Source: Gonium pectorale
Taxonomy: Eukaryota > Chlorophyta > Chlorophyceae > Chlamydomonadales > Volvocaceae
Direction: 5' to 3'
NCBI GenBank assembly: GCA_001584585.1
Contig: LSYV01000112.1
Span: 35,200 to 51,148 of the forward strand
Length of the DNA stretch: 15,949 nucleotides
The notes beneath the pieces were generated by a model, which was given only the letters and a program-made list of their open reading frames with translations, searched no databases and was not told the origin of the DNA. The position numbers were made by a program, and so were the translations under genes. Below are positions 1 to 9,711 of this stretch, piece by piece (within the stretch, counting starts at the first letter, position 1; each line of letters opens with the position of its first letter).

Positions 1-137
1 ATGACACGGCGGTCCTCGTCGTCTGGAGCGTTGAAGGGAGGCTGTGGGCGGATCCGTGGCGTGCTAGAAGGCTCGAGGATCTCGCGCGAATATGCCGGGC
101 GGGTTGGGGGGGGGGCAGGGGGCCGGGGGAGTGTGAG

Positions 138-2984
138 CTCGTGAGCTGGTGGCGGAGCGGGCACGGCGCCGACAGGCGTCGTGCGACATGGCGCTGCTGC
201 GGCGCTGCGCGAGGGCCCCGAGCGAAGTCGCGGCCGGCGGAGCGGCCGGGCGGCCGCGCTCCAGCGGCGTTCGGTGTTTGGAGCAGCGGCACCGTGTGCG
301 TATGTGCAAACGCCGGCCATGCACGCCGCCCGTGTATGCTGCCCGTAGCTTGTTGCGTTTGTGTATGTGTGTATGTGTGTATGTGTGTATGTGTGTATGT
401 GTGTATGTGTGTATGTGTGTATGTGTGTATGTGTGTATGTGTGTATGTGTGTATGTGTGTATGTGTGTATGTGTGTATGTGTGTGGGTGTAGGTGTGGGT
501 GTTGCGTTGTTTAGAGTGCTGGGTGGGTGGGAAGTGGCGTGCGGAGGGGGGGAGGGTGATGACCCGCGGTGCAGAGGTGCTACACACGGACACCGGCGTC
601 GCGTGCTGCGATGTCGTGTGGCCCTCCCCCCCATCCCATCCCATGACCCCATCCCGACATGCACACACTCCTCCCCCCCCCACCCACTACACCCACCCTT
701 TCGTCACCTTCCACCCTACCCCCCCCCCCACCCACACACACGCACCAAAGCCCACTCTTGACCCCCCCAACACCCCCCCCCCACACACACACACCGACCC
801 ACCCCAAACAACGCGCAGGCGGCGCTCGACCGCATCCGCACCGAGCTGGCGGCGGCCGAGGCGGCGGCGGCCGGCCCAGACGGCGACGCCGCGGCGGCGG
901 AGGCGGTGCTGCGGCGGCGTCACACATTTGATCTGCTGGTCATGCTGGCCACCAAGCCCATGGTGCTGGCCGAGTACTTTTGCACCGGCCTGGCGGAGGA
1001 GGAGACGACGTGGAGGTGCGTCTGCGCGTGCCTGTGTCTGTGTGCTAGCTACCGCAGTGTGTATATGCTGGTGTGTATATGCTGGTGGCTGTGTGCGTGT
1101 GTTACGTATGCGTGGCGGAATGCAGTGTGTGGCCTCAACCCAACAGACAGCCGTGAGGCGCAAACAACGAGCCCGCGGCCCAGCCGGCCGCCCGGAGTTG
1201 TACTCGTGCTGACTGTGTGCGGCCGTGAGCGACGCTTGGCTGTGCGACTGTCTGGGACGAGCTGTTGCGCGTGTGCCGCGTGCCGCGTCGTGCAAAGATG
1301 AGCTTTCTGTGATGCTGCGGTCGGCGGCGGGTGCCTCCCCCGGCCGGCCAGTGGCTCCTCCATTGAGGACGCTTCTCCCAGCCCCTTCACCCTCCCCCTG
1401 CCAATCAACAACGCCACGCCCTCGGACTGTGTGCTCCCCCTGCCTCCGCCAACACCTCATCCGGCCCCGCACACCCCGGCCCCCACGCATCCACCGCCCT
1501 CCCCCCCGCCTCCCCGCAACACCCCCCTCCGCGCCCTACTCTTAACGCCACCCCCATACACACATATTCACACCGTAGGCACTACGCCCTGGCCATCCCC
1601 GCCTACACGCACTTCACATCCCCCATTCGGCGTTACCCCGACGTGGTGGTGCACCGCCTGCTGGCGGCGGCGCTGGAGGTGCGCGCGGCGGGGGCCAGCC
1701 CCGAGGAGGCGGCCGCCAACCACAAGCTGCTGGGCACGGAGCTGTGCGGTGGGTGGGGGTTGGGTGGGTTGGGTTGGGGGGGTCGGGGGAGTTTGGGTAG
1801 TTGTGGGGGGGAAGTGGAATTGAGGCGCGGTGAGGTGCGGTAGCGGCGGTGTGGATGGGTACCGTGGGTGGTGGGCTGTGCAGCGGGTGGTGTTTTTGGG
1901 TGTGTGTGGGGGGGGTGGGGTGGGGTGCGGCGTGGCAAAGTTGTGGCGCGTGGCACGATGTGGTGCGTGTGTCCCGCTGCTCACAGGACGCGTGCCGAAG
2001 GGCAAAGGTCTGTTACGGCCGGCATGCAGCGACCGGTCCAGCTGGTGGAAGGCGGTGGGGAGGGGGAACATTATCCATCTGAGGCCACCCCGCCCTCAGC
2101 TCCGCTTCTATCTTTGCGCGCCCCACGGGCATGCGAAGCCGGCGTGAAGCACCTGGTTGCGCCACCGTGCATCCTCCCTCCCCCACCACACGGGACATAC
2201 GCTGCTGGCGCCCAGCTCGTCGTTTTTTCATTCCCCTTTCCCTCCACCCCCTGTCCCGCCCGGCGCTGCAGGCAAGGTCGCGGACCACTGCAACCTCCGC
2301 CGCCTGGCGGCCCGCAACGCGCAGGACGGCTCGCTCAGACTGTACCTGTGCGTGCTGCTGCGGCGTCACCCCGTGGTCACCACCGCCACCGTCTCCAACC
2401 TTGGCGGCGACCGCTTCCTCCAGGCCTACGTGCCTGAGTACGGACACGAGATCCGGATCGAGGTCGCCGAGGTGGGCGTGCCGCTGACGGCGTTCTGGAA
2501 CGACGGCTCCAAGACGCTGTCGCTGACCCACGGGTCGGCCGACGGCGGCGAGGGAGGAGGCGGCGGTGGCGGCGGCGGTGGCGGCGGTGGCCGCGGCCGC
2601 GGCAACAACCGGTCGCAGCAGCGCCGCGATAGCAGCGGCTTCAAGGGCGGCCGAGGTGGCGGCGGCGGCGGTAGCGGCGGCGGCGGTGCGTCGTCGGCTG
2701 ACCCGCCGGACCTGGCGTCGTGGGTGGCGGCGCTGCCGCCGGTGCACAACCCGCACCGGCTGCGACCCGTGGGTCTGCCGCTCCACCTGCAGACCTTCAC
2801 CGACGTGCCAATCATCCTGACCGCCGTCACGCCGGCGGGCAGGCCTTCGGAGCTGGTGGCCCGGCTCTTCCTTCGCGAGGCCGAGGACGCCATGGCCGCC
2901 AAGGAGGCGGCGACGGCGGCGCCCGCCGAGGGGCCCGCGGTGCGGCAGTCGGAGATCCCGCTGGAGACGCTGGTGATGGACTAG
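138..2984 (+). CDS. DIS3L2: DIS3L2/SOV-like 3'-5' exoribonuclease, C-terminal part (5' end off window)
   Basis: This is an RNB-family 3'-5' exoribonuclease, which degrades uridylated or decapped cytoplasmic RNA in the exosome-independent route. Proposed exons are 138-295, 819-1015, 1579-1748 and 2272-2984 (stop TAG), and all junction phases agree. Exon 2 ends [17 protein letters not shown] and exon 3 continues [20 protein letters not shown], an exact fit to the RNB signature. Exon 4 starts [19 protein letters not shown], then gives the S1-like C-terminal domain and a tail ending LETLVMD. The YFCTG, RRYPD and HCN..LAAR wording is closer to plant SOV/DIS3L2 than to DIS3/RRP44. The N-terminal cold-shock domains and the catalytic aspartates lie outside the window. 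An insert of about 50 residues rich in Gly and Arg (2541-2695) interrupts the S1 region. The first exon ([19 protein letters not shown], like VAE..FPD.ALLRRH of the family) is divergent and its acceptor is uncertain (138 or 146). Exons 2-4 are secure. Confidence 0.88.
361..484. repeat. Intronic octamer microsatellite (GTGTATGT)n
   Basis: About 15.5 uninterrupted copies of the 8-bp unit GTGTATGT lie inside DIS3L2 intron 1 (296-818). The repeat is open in several frames, encoding runs of Val/Tyr/Cys/Met, but it is not coding. It degrades into GTGGGTGTAGGTG on its right side. Perfect homogeneity suggests recent slippage expansion, so it is likely polymorphic between strains. Confidence 0.97.
617..800. 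repeat. C/CA-rich low-complexity tract in intron 1
   Basis: This pyrimidine-rich stretch has many C runs of 5-9 separated by A, T or CACA, and ends just before the AG acceptor at 817-818. It serves as an unusually long polypyrimidine tract for the acceptor of DIS3L2 exon 2. The complementary strand is G-run rich and could form quadruplexes. Open frames through it (Pro/Thr/His-rich plus strand, Gly/Val-rich minus strand) are compositional artefacts. Confidence 0.85.
1057..1085. repeat. 14-bp tandem duplication in intron 2
   Basis: Two adjacent exact copies of a 14-bp unit (GTGTGTATATGCTG) lie near the start of DIS3L2 intron 2 (1016-1578). It appears to be a small replication-slippage product. 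No coding role is seen. Confidence 0.8.
1749..1935 (+). repeat. G-run-rich 5' half of DIS3L2 intron 3
   Basis: Directly after the GTGGGT donor at 1749 the sense strand carries dense runs of three or more G (GTGGGTGGGGGTTGGGTGGG and similar) to about 1935. This composition can form G-quadruplexes in the pre-mRNA. The 3' half of the intron, before the CTGCAG acceptor at 2271, is pyrimidine-rich as expected. No exon is seen inside. Confidence 0.7.
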
Positions 2985-3240
2985 GGGGCGAGGGGGGGCC
3001 CGAGGCACGGATTCGGGGTTGAGGGTGGGATCCGCGGTGTGCGTGGGGGGGAAAGGATGACGGAGTATGCCGGTACGGGGGTGCTGGCAGCAGGCGGTGG
3101 GATGCGTTGCGAGTTCTTTTGGAGCTAGGATCCCTCCCGCGTTGTTCGGACATCTCGTCTTATAGAGGTCCTCGTGGATGGAGTGTGTGGAGCAGATAAT
3201 GCAAGGGGGGCAGAGGCGTGGCCCGGGAGCGCGGGATACG

Positions 3241-3264
3241 GCATGCGTGCGCGCGCGCGTGTGT
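3241..3264. repeat. Alternating purine-pyrimidine tract (GC/GT)
   Basis: Twenty-four consecutive bases alternate purine and pyrimidine without a break (GCATGC, then GTGCGCGCGCGCGTGTGT). This composition is prone to Z-DNA formation. It lies about 260 bp downstream of the DIS3L2 stop, with a second alternating tract 27 bp further on. Confidence 0.85.
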
Positions 3265-3290
3265 TACGTCATGCGAATGTGTGAATGTAT

Positions 3291-3315
3291 GCGTGTGTGT
3301 GTGTGTGTGTGTGTA
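3291..3315. repeat. (GT)n dinucleotide microsatellite
   Basis: Eleven GT units preceded by GC lie in the presumed 3' UTR of DIS3L2. Together with the tract at 3241-3264 they form a paired alternating region within 75 bp. Confidence 0.93.
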
Positions 3316-3944
3316 GTAAAAGGGGTGTGGGCAACAGCGCCGCTGCGGCTGCAGCGTGCATGTCCCGCCACGGTGGGGATGCAGTAGCAGTGTGGCGGTA
3401 CGGGCGGACACGAACGGCAGGCGGAGCCGTAGCCAGTATTCGCAGGTGCGGTCCACTTCGATTGTGGAGTGGCAGCGGCGTCGGCAATGTCGATTGTCAT
3501 GGCAGAATCAAGGAGTCGATCCCAAAGGAGTTGGTTGTGTTGTTGGGATGGGGAGTGATACGGGCGGTCCGTCGGCCGGGCTGTGGGATGGGGTGGGGGC
3601 TGTGGAGTCTGGAGTCGAGAACCCGCGACCGTGCCACAAGGTGGGGCAGAGGCAGGGCAAAAGTGGTGGTAAAAGAGGTGATGGTGACGGTCCCTCTTTC
3701 TCTGCAGATTGCTCCTTTTTCATTACGGCTGCTCCTCGCTGCACGGGCGCTGTGAGCGGCGCCCTGCTGGAAACATCGCACCCCCAGGTTTGTATGACCG
3801 GGATGCTGCCTTTCCTGTTTCTGTTTGTTTGTCGTGAGCGGTAAAACCCCCCGGCGCATGTTGTGCAGCACGGCAAGAAGGCTGCGTCGGGGAATGCGCG
3901 TACATTGGATTTGTCAGGCCGCGCTGCCGGCTTGGCAGGGGTTG

Positions 3945-3949
3945 TGTAA
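3945..3949 (+). terminator. Candidate poly(A) signal TGTAA for DIS3L2
   Basis: This is the first TGTAA pentamer downstream of the DIS3L2 stop codon, about 960 bp away. TGTAA, usually 10-20 nt before the cleavage site, is the standard poly(A) signal in Chlamydomonas relatives. A second copy lies at 4386-4390. The pentamer is short and can occur by chance, so the assignment is tentative. Confidence 0.4.
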
Positions 3950-4567
3950 GGGAAGGGCGCACGTCCACGACGTTGGCTTGATGGTGATGCAACAATGCTC
4001 GGGTGCAGTGCCAATCTTCTCGTCGACCGCTAGTCTGCGCCGGACACACGATGCGTCCAGCGAGGCCTTCCAGATCTCCGCATCTTCGTGCGGAAGGCAT
4101 TGTGCATGGAATGGACGTAGAGGAACGATGATGTTCCCGGGTCCGCCGCCCTCGGCGACCGAACCAACGGTGAACATGGGGAGGTTGCGAGGGGCCAGAG
4201 TCCCTCCCGTAACAGAGTTGCTCATCACTCCGTATGTGTGTGCCCTTGATGAATTAAATTTGCGTTGGCAAACTGACGGTCCGGTGTGCCGGGGACATAA
4301 CCCCGCGACACGCTATCACGTCTTCACGTGCCACAAGCTGCAGCACTGCGTGATCACAAAGGCAAGACAGACAAAACCATTGAGATGTAACATGTACAAG
4401 CTCGGGCCACAGACGCGCGAGGCCACAATGCACACCGTTGGGAGTTGTTAGGAGCTTAGGAGTTAGGACGATGAGTCAGTTGTGGCGCGCTTTAAGCATC
4501 TTGCTCGGTTGCATGTACAGGCACGACCGTAGGCATACATCGCATTTGAATTGTGTATTAGTGCAGC

Positions 4568-6906
4568 ATGGCGGACCTTGACCACCCCAGCGCCAGCGGG
4601 GGGAGGGATGTTTTGGAAGACGTTGCAGGCCCCGCCGGCAATGCAATTCTCTCTGCCAATCTATCTGCGCTGTTTGCCAGCTCCGATCTGTCGGACTGCA
4701 CAATCCAATTTGTGGATGAGCGCGGAGGGTGGCCCAAGGCGCTGGGCGACCCGCTGCCAGCGCACAGCCTGGTGCTCAAAAGCGCCTCCGGGTGGTTCAG
4801 AGAACAGGTGCGATCAGGAAACATCGCTCCGGGGTCGACCGAATCGGGCAGGTGTTGCAACTTCTACCAGCTCATCGCGCACCTTCCGCCTACCCTTGTA
4901 AACTGCTGGTCACCTCCTTCCTCCCTATTTCTGCCGCTCGCTCCCAGGCCGACTCCGCGAGACGGCTAGGCGCGAGGCGCGGCATCCTGCGCTTCGCGTG
5001 GCCGCTTATGTTGACCGGCGGTTCGGGCGGCCGGCGCACGCTGCGCGTCCCGCTCGGCAGCCCCGAGCAGCTGCCCGCCGCCCTCGCCGCCCTGCGTTTC
5101 GCATACACGGGCCAGTTGTCGGCGCGCAGCATCGTTGAGGCGCTCGAGGTGTGGCGCCAGGCCGACTACCTGCAGGTCGAGGGCGGCCCTGAAGCATGCC
5201 ACCGCTTCATCCGGGAGCGGCTGCCGGGCTTCAAACCACACGCCCAGCTCCCCCGACGTCTCGCCAGCGACGACAGCTGCGACTGGGCGCGCGGCAGCGA
5301 CGGCAGTAGCTGCGGCTTCGGCGGCAGCGCGGGCGGCGCCAGCGAGGCGTGGAGCCGCACCAGCCGCGGCACGCTCAGCTCACGGTCCACCTCCGGGGCC
5401 GCCAGCCCCAAGGAGGGCGCCGGCGCAGCCGGTGGCGTCGGCTGGCCCGCCGCCGCCGGCGCAGGGCCGTCCTCTTCCGCGGCGCTCTTCAGCGGCCTGT
5501 GCGGCAGCGACGCGCTGTGGGGCGCCCTCCAGGCGGAGCCGCGCTCCCCCGCGGCGCTGGGCTTTGCGCGGCAGCAGCTGCTCGCCATCTTCGGCGACGC
5601 GGTCGCGGCCCTCAACACGCCGCGCCTGCGGCGGCAGCTGCTGGCGCTGCCGGCGCCGGCGCTGGAGCTGCTGCTGGAGGGCGAGGAGTTTGGGACCGAC
5701 TGCGAGGACACGGTGCTGCTGCTGCTGGCGACGTGGATGCTGGGCAGCGCGGGCCGACGGGCGGACGCGGCGGCGCGGGAGCGGCTATGCCGCCAGGTGC
5801 GGCTGGTGCAGCTGAGCCTGCCGTACCTGCACGCCGTACTCTCGGCCCTGGCCGCCGACTATGAGGCGTCGCAGGGCGGCAGCTGCGGCGGCGGCGACGG
5901 CGGAAGTACAGCGGGCGACGCGGCGGCAGCGGCGGCGTCAGCCGCTGCCGCCACCGACGCCGCTGCCGCCGGCGCGGGCAGCGCACAGCGGGGTCCGTCG
6001 TCATCAATGGAGCCGGGGCAGCGAGCGCCCGGGTGCGGGTGCGGATGGTTTCCTATCAGCCCCGAGGGCGCCGTCTTTGTGCGCACCTGCGCAGCCGCGC
6101 GCTCGCCCGCTGAGCGCGAGCGGCTGCTGCGGGCCGCCGGCGGGGGGGACGACTGCGCCAAGTCCCCCTGGTTCAGCACCGTCCCACGGCGCCAGGCGGT
6201 GCCCCCGGGCGGCCTCACCTACGGCTGGCACGTGTGCCAGGCGGCGCTGGAGGCGGCGCTGAGCGACCCTGCGCCGCCAGGCGGCCTGGTGGAGGTTGAG
6301 GGCACCTTCGACGGCCGCGACGGAGGCGGGGCCGACGGGGGCGAAGGAGGCGACGGTGGCGGCGTCATTGCGGCGCGGGGCTTTGAGTGGCGGCCGTCCG
6401 TCCGGTACCGGCCCGGCGAGGAGGCGGCCGGCGTCAGCCTGCGGTGCCTGATCCCGGCGGCGTACCGGGTGGAGGGCTCGCGGCTGGGGGGCGGCGCGCT
6501 GGCCGCGGCCCGGCTGGAGGCGCAGATGCGGGCGCCGTGCTGGGAGGGGGTCCCGCCCACGTCACACGGCTGGGGCGAGCTGCTGCCGCTGCAGCACTCG
6601 TCGCCGCGGACGCAGACGCAGCCACGGCAACCGCGGCCAGCGCTGCGGCGCGAGTCGTCATCACCGCCCGCTGCGCCGTCGGATCCACAGGTGGAGGGTG
6701 AGGGGGAGGAGGGGGAGGAGGCCGCCTGCAGCCCGCAGCTGGCGCCCTGGTGGCCGTACCTGGAGGGAGGCAGCATCCGGGCGGAGCTGACGGTGCTGCC
6801 GCCGCCGGCGAGGAGCGGCGGCGCCGCCGGGGTCCTCGGCGCCGGCGGGGCGCTGGGGTCCTCGGGCACACTGCCGGGCCAGCAGGGCATCTACCTGGCC
6901 TCGTGA
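4568..6906 (+). CDS. BTB-BACK domain protein, LRB/POB1-like ubiquitin-ligase adaptor
   Basis: Two exons, 4568-4807 and 4948-6906 (stop TGA), joined in phase 0 across a 140-bp GTGCG...CAG intron, give 732 residues. The start fits a Kozak-like CAGCATGGCG. A BTB/POZ domain spans residues ~32-176: LSDCTIQFVDE, PLPAHSLVLKSASGWFREQ, then TLRVPLGSPEQLPAALAALRFAYTG and LEVWRQADYLQV. A Ser/Gly/Ala-rich linker follows. A BACK domain lies at ~283-386 (RRQLLALPAPALELLLEGEEF..DCEDTVLLLLATWML). After an Ala/Gly linker, a C-terminal domain (~440-732) ends PWWPYLEGGSIRAELTVLPPP, recalling the end of plant LRB/POB1 TRAF-like regions. Such proteins usually bridge CUL3 and a substrate; that role is inferred. 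There is no kelch repeat. The ~29-residue stretch between the BTB halves (ADSARRLGARRG onward) is longer than usual and could include misassigned intron sequence. Confidence 0.88.
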
Positions 6907-8011
6907 CCCGACCGGTGCGGCAGCCGGCAGTGGTGGCAGGGTGGCGGGCGCAAGGGGAGGGAGGGGCAGTGCGCGCACGAACGCCTACAAACGGCTCGCG
7001 TGTGCGCACATATGTGCACGTCGTACACAGTCATGTCGTACGTTTGCACATGCGCGCAGGTGACGTTCATGAGCATACAACCAGCAAAGAGTTACGCAGT
7101 CATGTTCTTCAAGTTACGCAGTTTACTGTTCCGTGTGCGACACCGAACTCGTGTTGTTTGTCAGGCAGTCAGACAGTCAGGCGCGCGGAGACAGCGTGAA
7201 GGCCGGGCCGTGTCGGCCCTTGATGACTGACCTTTCCTTGATGGACTTTGCAAGTCCGCCGCAGCAGTGAGCTGCGGCAGGAAGGGCGTCAGGACTGGTC
7301 GCCATGGTGTGCGTTGGACGGTGGGTGGGCTCGGGTGCGGAGAGCAGGTGTGGATGTGGCGGTGTGAGGGAATCCTCCGCTCCTCCCCCGCGGCGACTGG
7401 CCCCTTGCCTCTAGCACGGCAGCCGGGGCGGCCCGACCACCCAGGTAGCTGGCCGGTAAGCTGGGGCAGCGGCGGGCGCCGCCGCTCGCGCCGCCCCCCC
7501 CCCCCCGCCGCACGGTCGAGCGCCCGTTCGTGCGGCGGGCGTGGCGCCGCAACAAGAAGGGCCCTGGGTTGGGACACACATGGGCGGATTGTTTCATACC
7601 GAACTGTCTTGCGGCGGGGGCGTGTTGGCGGCGGTCGCCAAACCCTCTGCTGGTGCGATGCATGGCATGGACGGACGAGGTGCGTTTGTTGGTGACCTTG
7701 GAACGTATCCAGTGGGTAGCGCTGTGGCTAGGCGAGCTGTTGGCGGTTGGCGGTCTGGGTACATTTGGTTTGTGTTCGATAGCTTTGAGCCGGCCTTGGT
7801 TTAGCAGTGTAGGCCGCGATCTGGACTTACCGTAGCCGCGACGTTGACAGACCTAGAGGTCGCCCTAGGTTACCTGTCGTTTGGGGCGTGTCAATTCTGT
7901 CAAACCATCCCCGCTCTTTGCGTGCCGGAAGGGGTGGTCAGGGGAGGGCCTGGTGTGGCGTGTAGGAAACTCCAGGAGTCGGTGCGCGCTGGGCGGGCCG
8001 GGAGAGGTTAC
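6907..8011. other. Intergenic region / BTB gene 3' UTR, no gene seen
   Basis: No open frame here looks coding. It holds an exact 11-bp direct repeat AGTTACGCAGT (7090-7100 and 7112-7122), a perfect 12-bp palindrome GCACATATGTGC (7006-7017), GTCAG-type short repeats near 7160-7185 and a run of 13 C at 7494-7506. I found no TGTAA signal for the BTB gene before 9571, so its 3' end is undefined. Confidence 0.5.
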
Positions 8012-8023
8012 TTACAGGTTACA
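8012..8023 (-). terminator. Paired TTACA motifs: candidate minus-strand poly(A) signals
   Basis: TTACA, the reverse complement of TGTAA, occurs at 8012-8016 and 8019-8023. On the minus strand these could terminate a transcript running from the disrupted gene whose stop codon is at 8886-8888, implying a 3' UTR of about 870 nt. The minus-strand transcript itself is unproven. Confidence 0.35.
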
Positions 8024-8885
8024 GCCTGTATGATGGGGATCAGGACGGGCATGCGCCGGCCGGAGGCGGTCCGTCCCGAGGCGGTTCACACAGACTTCGC
8101 TGCAGTAACCCCAGACGCTGAGGGACCCGGCCCCATCGGTTTGGTGTTTGGCCAGCGACCTGTGCAACGTACCTACCTACCCACCCACGCTACCCACCGT
8201 CCTACCTAGCTACCAGGGGGTTTACGTGCCGTGCCGTGCCATCGCGTCTGCGCGCACCGCAGCGTGACGTTGTGTCGCTGGCCTGAACTCGGCCTCGCCT
8301 CTTTGCCAGCCCCCTGCGCCTGCCTGCTGCCAATCCCAATCATGACCCACGGAACCGTTGCCATGCATTGCTGGGGACAGCTCCCAGAATCGCCCTCTGT
8401 TTGGTGGTCAGGGTGTGCTGGGTACGACACTACACCCAGCGCTTCAATGGGGAAAGAGACACTAAACCAGAGCTGCCGGATCAGGCGCATGGAATTGCCC
8501 ATTCCCCCAGAGGTGATGGCCCAACTTTTGAGCTCCCGGCGAGAGCGAATTTGTGCGTTCAAGACGCGATGACGGCACCACGGCGGTGCTGCCGTGTAGC
8601 TGTTTGCCCGTTCCAGGCAACAGAGGGTCATAGCCAAGCAGTCGTCCGCGGGCATTTCTGTATGTGCATCGTGCCGTACACATGCCGTACACACGTTGCC
8701 AAACGCCGCGCCGTGACGCGGAGTACGAGCGGGTGGTTCGAGGCGGGCGTGTGGGCGCCCACGCCACGTGGAGCATGTGCTGCACCGCATACCCACCGCC
8801 CCCACACCGCGCGCCGCCAAAGGGTCCCGAGGACGCCGTTTGGAATGACAATCATATGTCAGTCACGATCATACAGACATCATGA
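8024..8885. other. Gene-poor stretch, possible minus-strand 3' UTR
   Basis: Long frames exist on both strands (8368-9003 plus, 8206-8820 minus), but both have mixed third-position composition and no recognisable motif. An ACCT/ACCC simple repeat lies at 8170-8214. If the coding-like sequence at 8886-9461 is transcribed, this stretch is its 3' UTR. Otherwise it is plain intergenic DNA. Confidence 0.45.
8170..8214. repeat. ACCT/ACCC degenerate simple repeat
   Basis: An imperfect tetranucleotide array (ACCTACCTACCCACCCACG, then TACCCACC and CCTACCTAGCTACC) of about 45 bp. No coding or regulatory role can be read from it. Confidence 0.7.
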
Positions 8886-9461
8886 TCATACCGCTGGGAA
8901 GAGAGCCAGCACGCAGCTGGGGCGGGCGCTGTCGCTGGGGAGAGCCGACGGCGGCAAGCCATTGGCGGCAAAGGGGCTCGCTGAGCCGCCGTTGGCCGGC
9001 TGAGCATCAGCGGTGCGCGCCTTGGTGCTCCCGTAGCCGCTTCCGTTGCCGCTCCCGCCGCCGTCGTCATCGTCGCGGCCGCCGCTGCCGCCGCCGCTGC
9101 CGGCCCTGGAGCGGGGCCGCACGCTGACCTCCGTGGCCTGCGACACAGTCCGCTCCGAGTCGCCCGCTGGGAAGACGCAGGAGCCGCGGACGCTGCCGGA
9201 GGGCACCAGCAATGAGGCTGTGGACAGCGCAAAGGAGACGGTCGAGACCGCCGCAATCTTGATGGACCGCATAGCGCTCCGCATGGACTAAAGTTTGCGC
9301 CGCCCGCGCCCGCGCCTCCATCTCCCTCAGCTCGGCGTCCATCTCCTGAATGCGCCTCGGTTACGCTCCAGCTCCTCCGCCTCCAGCTGCGTGTACGGCT
9401 TGAGACACTCGGGCTGTGTGGTACGGATGGACACGCCGTACGTGCACGAGGTGCCGGAGTA
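8886..9461 (-). pseudogene. Frame-disrupted 3' portion of an unrecognised gene
   Basis: On the minus strand, 9461 to about 9359 reads YSGTSCTYGVSIRTTQPECL, then KPYTQLEAEELERN, with almost every codon ending in G or C. The frame then shifts into IQEMDAELREMEARARAAQT, a charged coiled-coil-like stretch. It shifts back near 9284 into MRSAMRSIKIAAVSTVSFAL, then STASLLVPSGSVRGSCVFPAGD, and reaches a TGA at 8886-8888. The two shifts compensate: the outer segments share a frame that has two stops between them. I found no GT-AG intron that removes the break. No start codon or AG acceptor lies just upstream of 9461, so the 5' end looks truncated. The hydrophobic run after MRSIK could be a membrane segment, and an Asp/Gly/Ser-rich tail follows. 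I do not recognise the family. The alternative is an intact gene with assembly errors. Confidence 0.45.
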
Positions 9462-9711
9462 GAGTGTCGTACATACGGTGCGGTATGCACAATTCAAGAG
9501 GAAATAAAAAAATGCGTATCTATGATAGGTAGCCGCATCCTGAACTAACAAAGCCCGTATACGTGCCTGCTGTAATCCGTTGATATGACCTGCGATCTAG
9601 CGTCTAGCTCCTGTGGATTCGGATCTGTGGGACCTGCCGCTTAGGAAACTCTTCCCCGCCCAGCCCGTCGGAGTCCCCTCTGCAGGTCCTATCGTCCGCA
9701 GGCTGCGAGCG

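Larger units (their letters stand above)
2985..4459 (+). other. DIS3L2 3' UTR and intergenic region
   Basis: I see no convincing gene here. Open frames exist on both strands (for example 3825-4451 plus and 3508-4014 minus), but none shows the GC3 bias or recognisable domains of the neighbours. The stretch should contain the 3' UTR of DIS3L2. Candidate TGTAA poly(A) motifs, the usual signal in volvocine algae, occur at 3945-3949 and 4386-4390; the first implies a 3' UTR of about 1 kb. Simple alternating repeats lie at 3241-3315. Confidence 0.6.

Noticed and set aside
141..761. Long plus-strand frames through the GT-rich repeat encoding VYVCMCVC runs
   Set aside because: They come from an intronic microsatellite; the real exon ends at 295 and the frame agrees with a splice there.
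687..1490. 267-residue minus-strand frame opposite DIS3L2 introns and exon 2
   Set aside because: It is the antisense shadow of a GC-rich exon and C-rich introns, with no domain or splice logic.
2013..3008. 331-residue minus-strand frame
   Set aside because: It is antisense to DIS3L2 exon 4; the plus strand has the clear RNB/S1 homology.
3825..4451. 208-residue plus-strand frame between DIS3L2 and the BTB gene
   Set aside because: Third-position composition is mixed, no motif is recognisable, and it lies where a 3' UTR and promoter are expected.
5349..5864. Arg-rich alternative frame inside the BTB gene
   Set aside because: It is a frame-shifted shadow of the BACK-encoding exon, typical of GC-rich DNA.
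8206..9003. Overlapping long frames on both strands
   Set aside because: Neither has codon bias or motifs; the plus-strand frame is partly opposite the minus-strand coding-like fragment.
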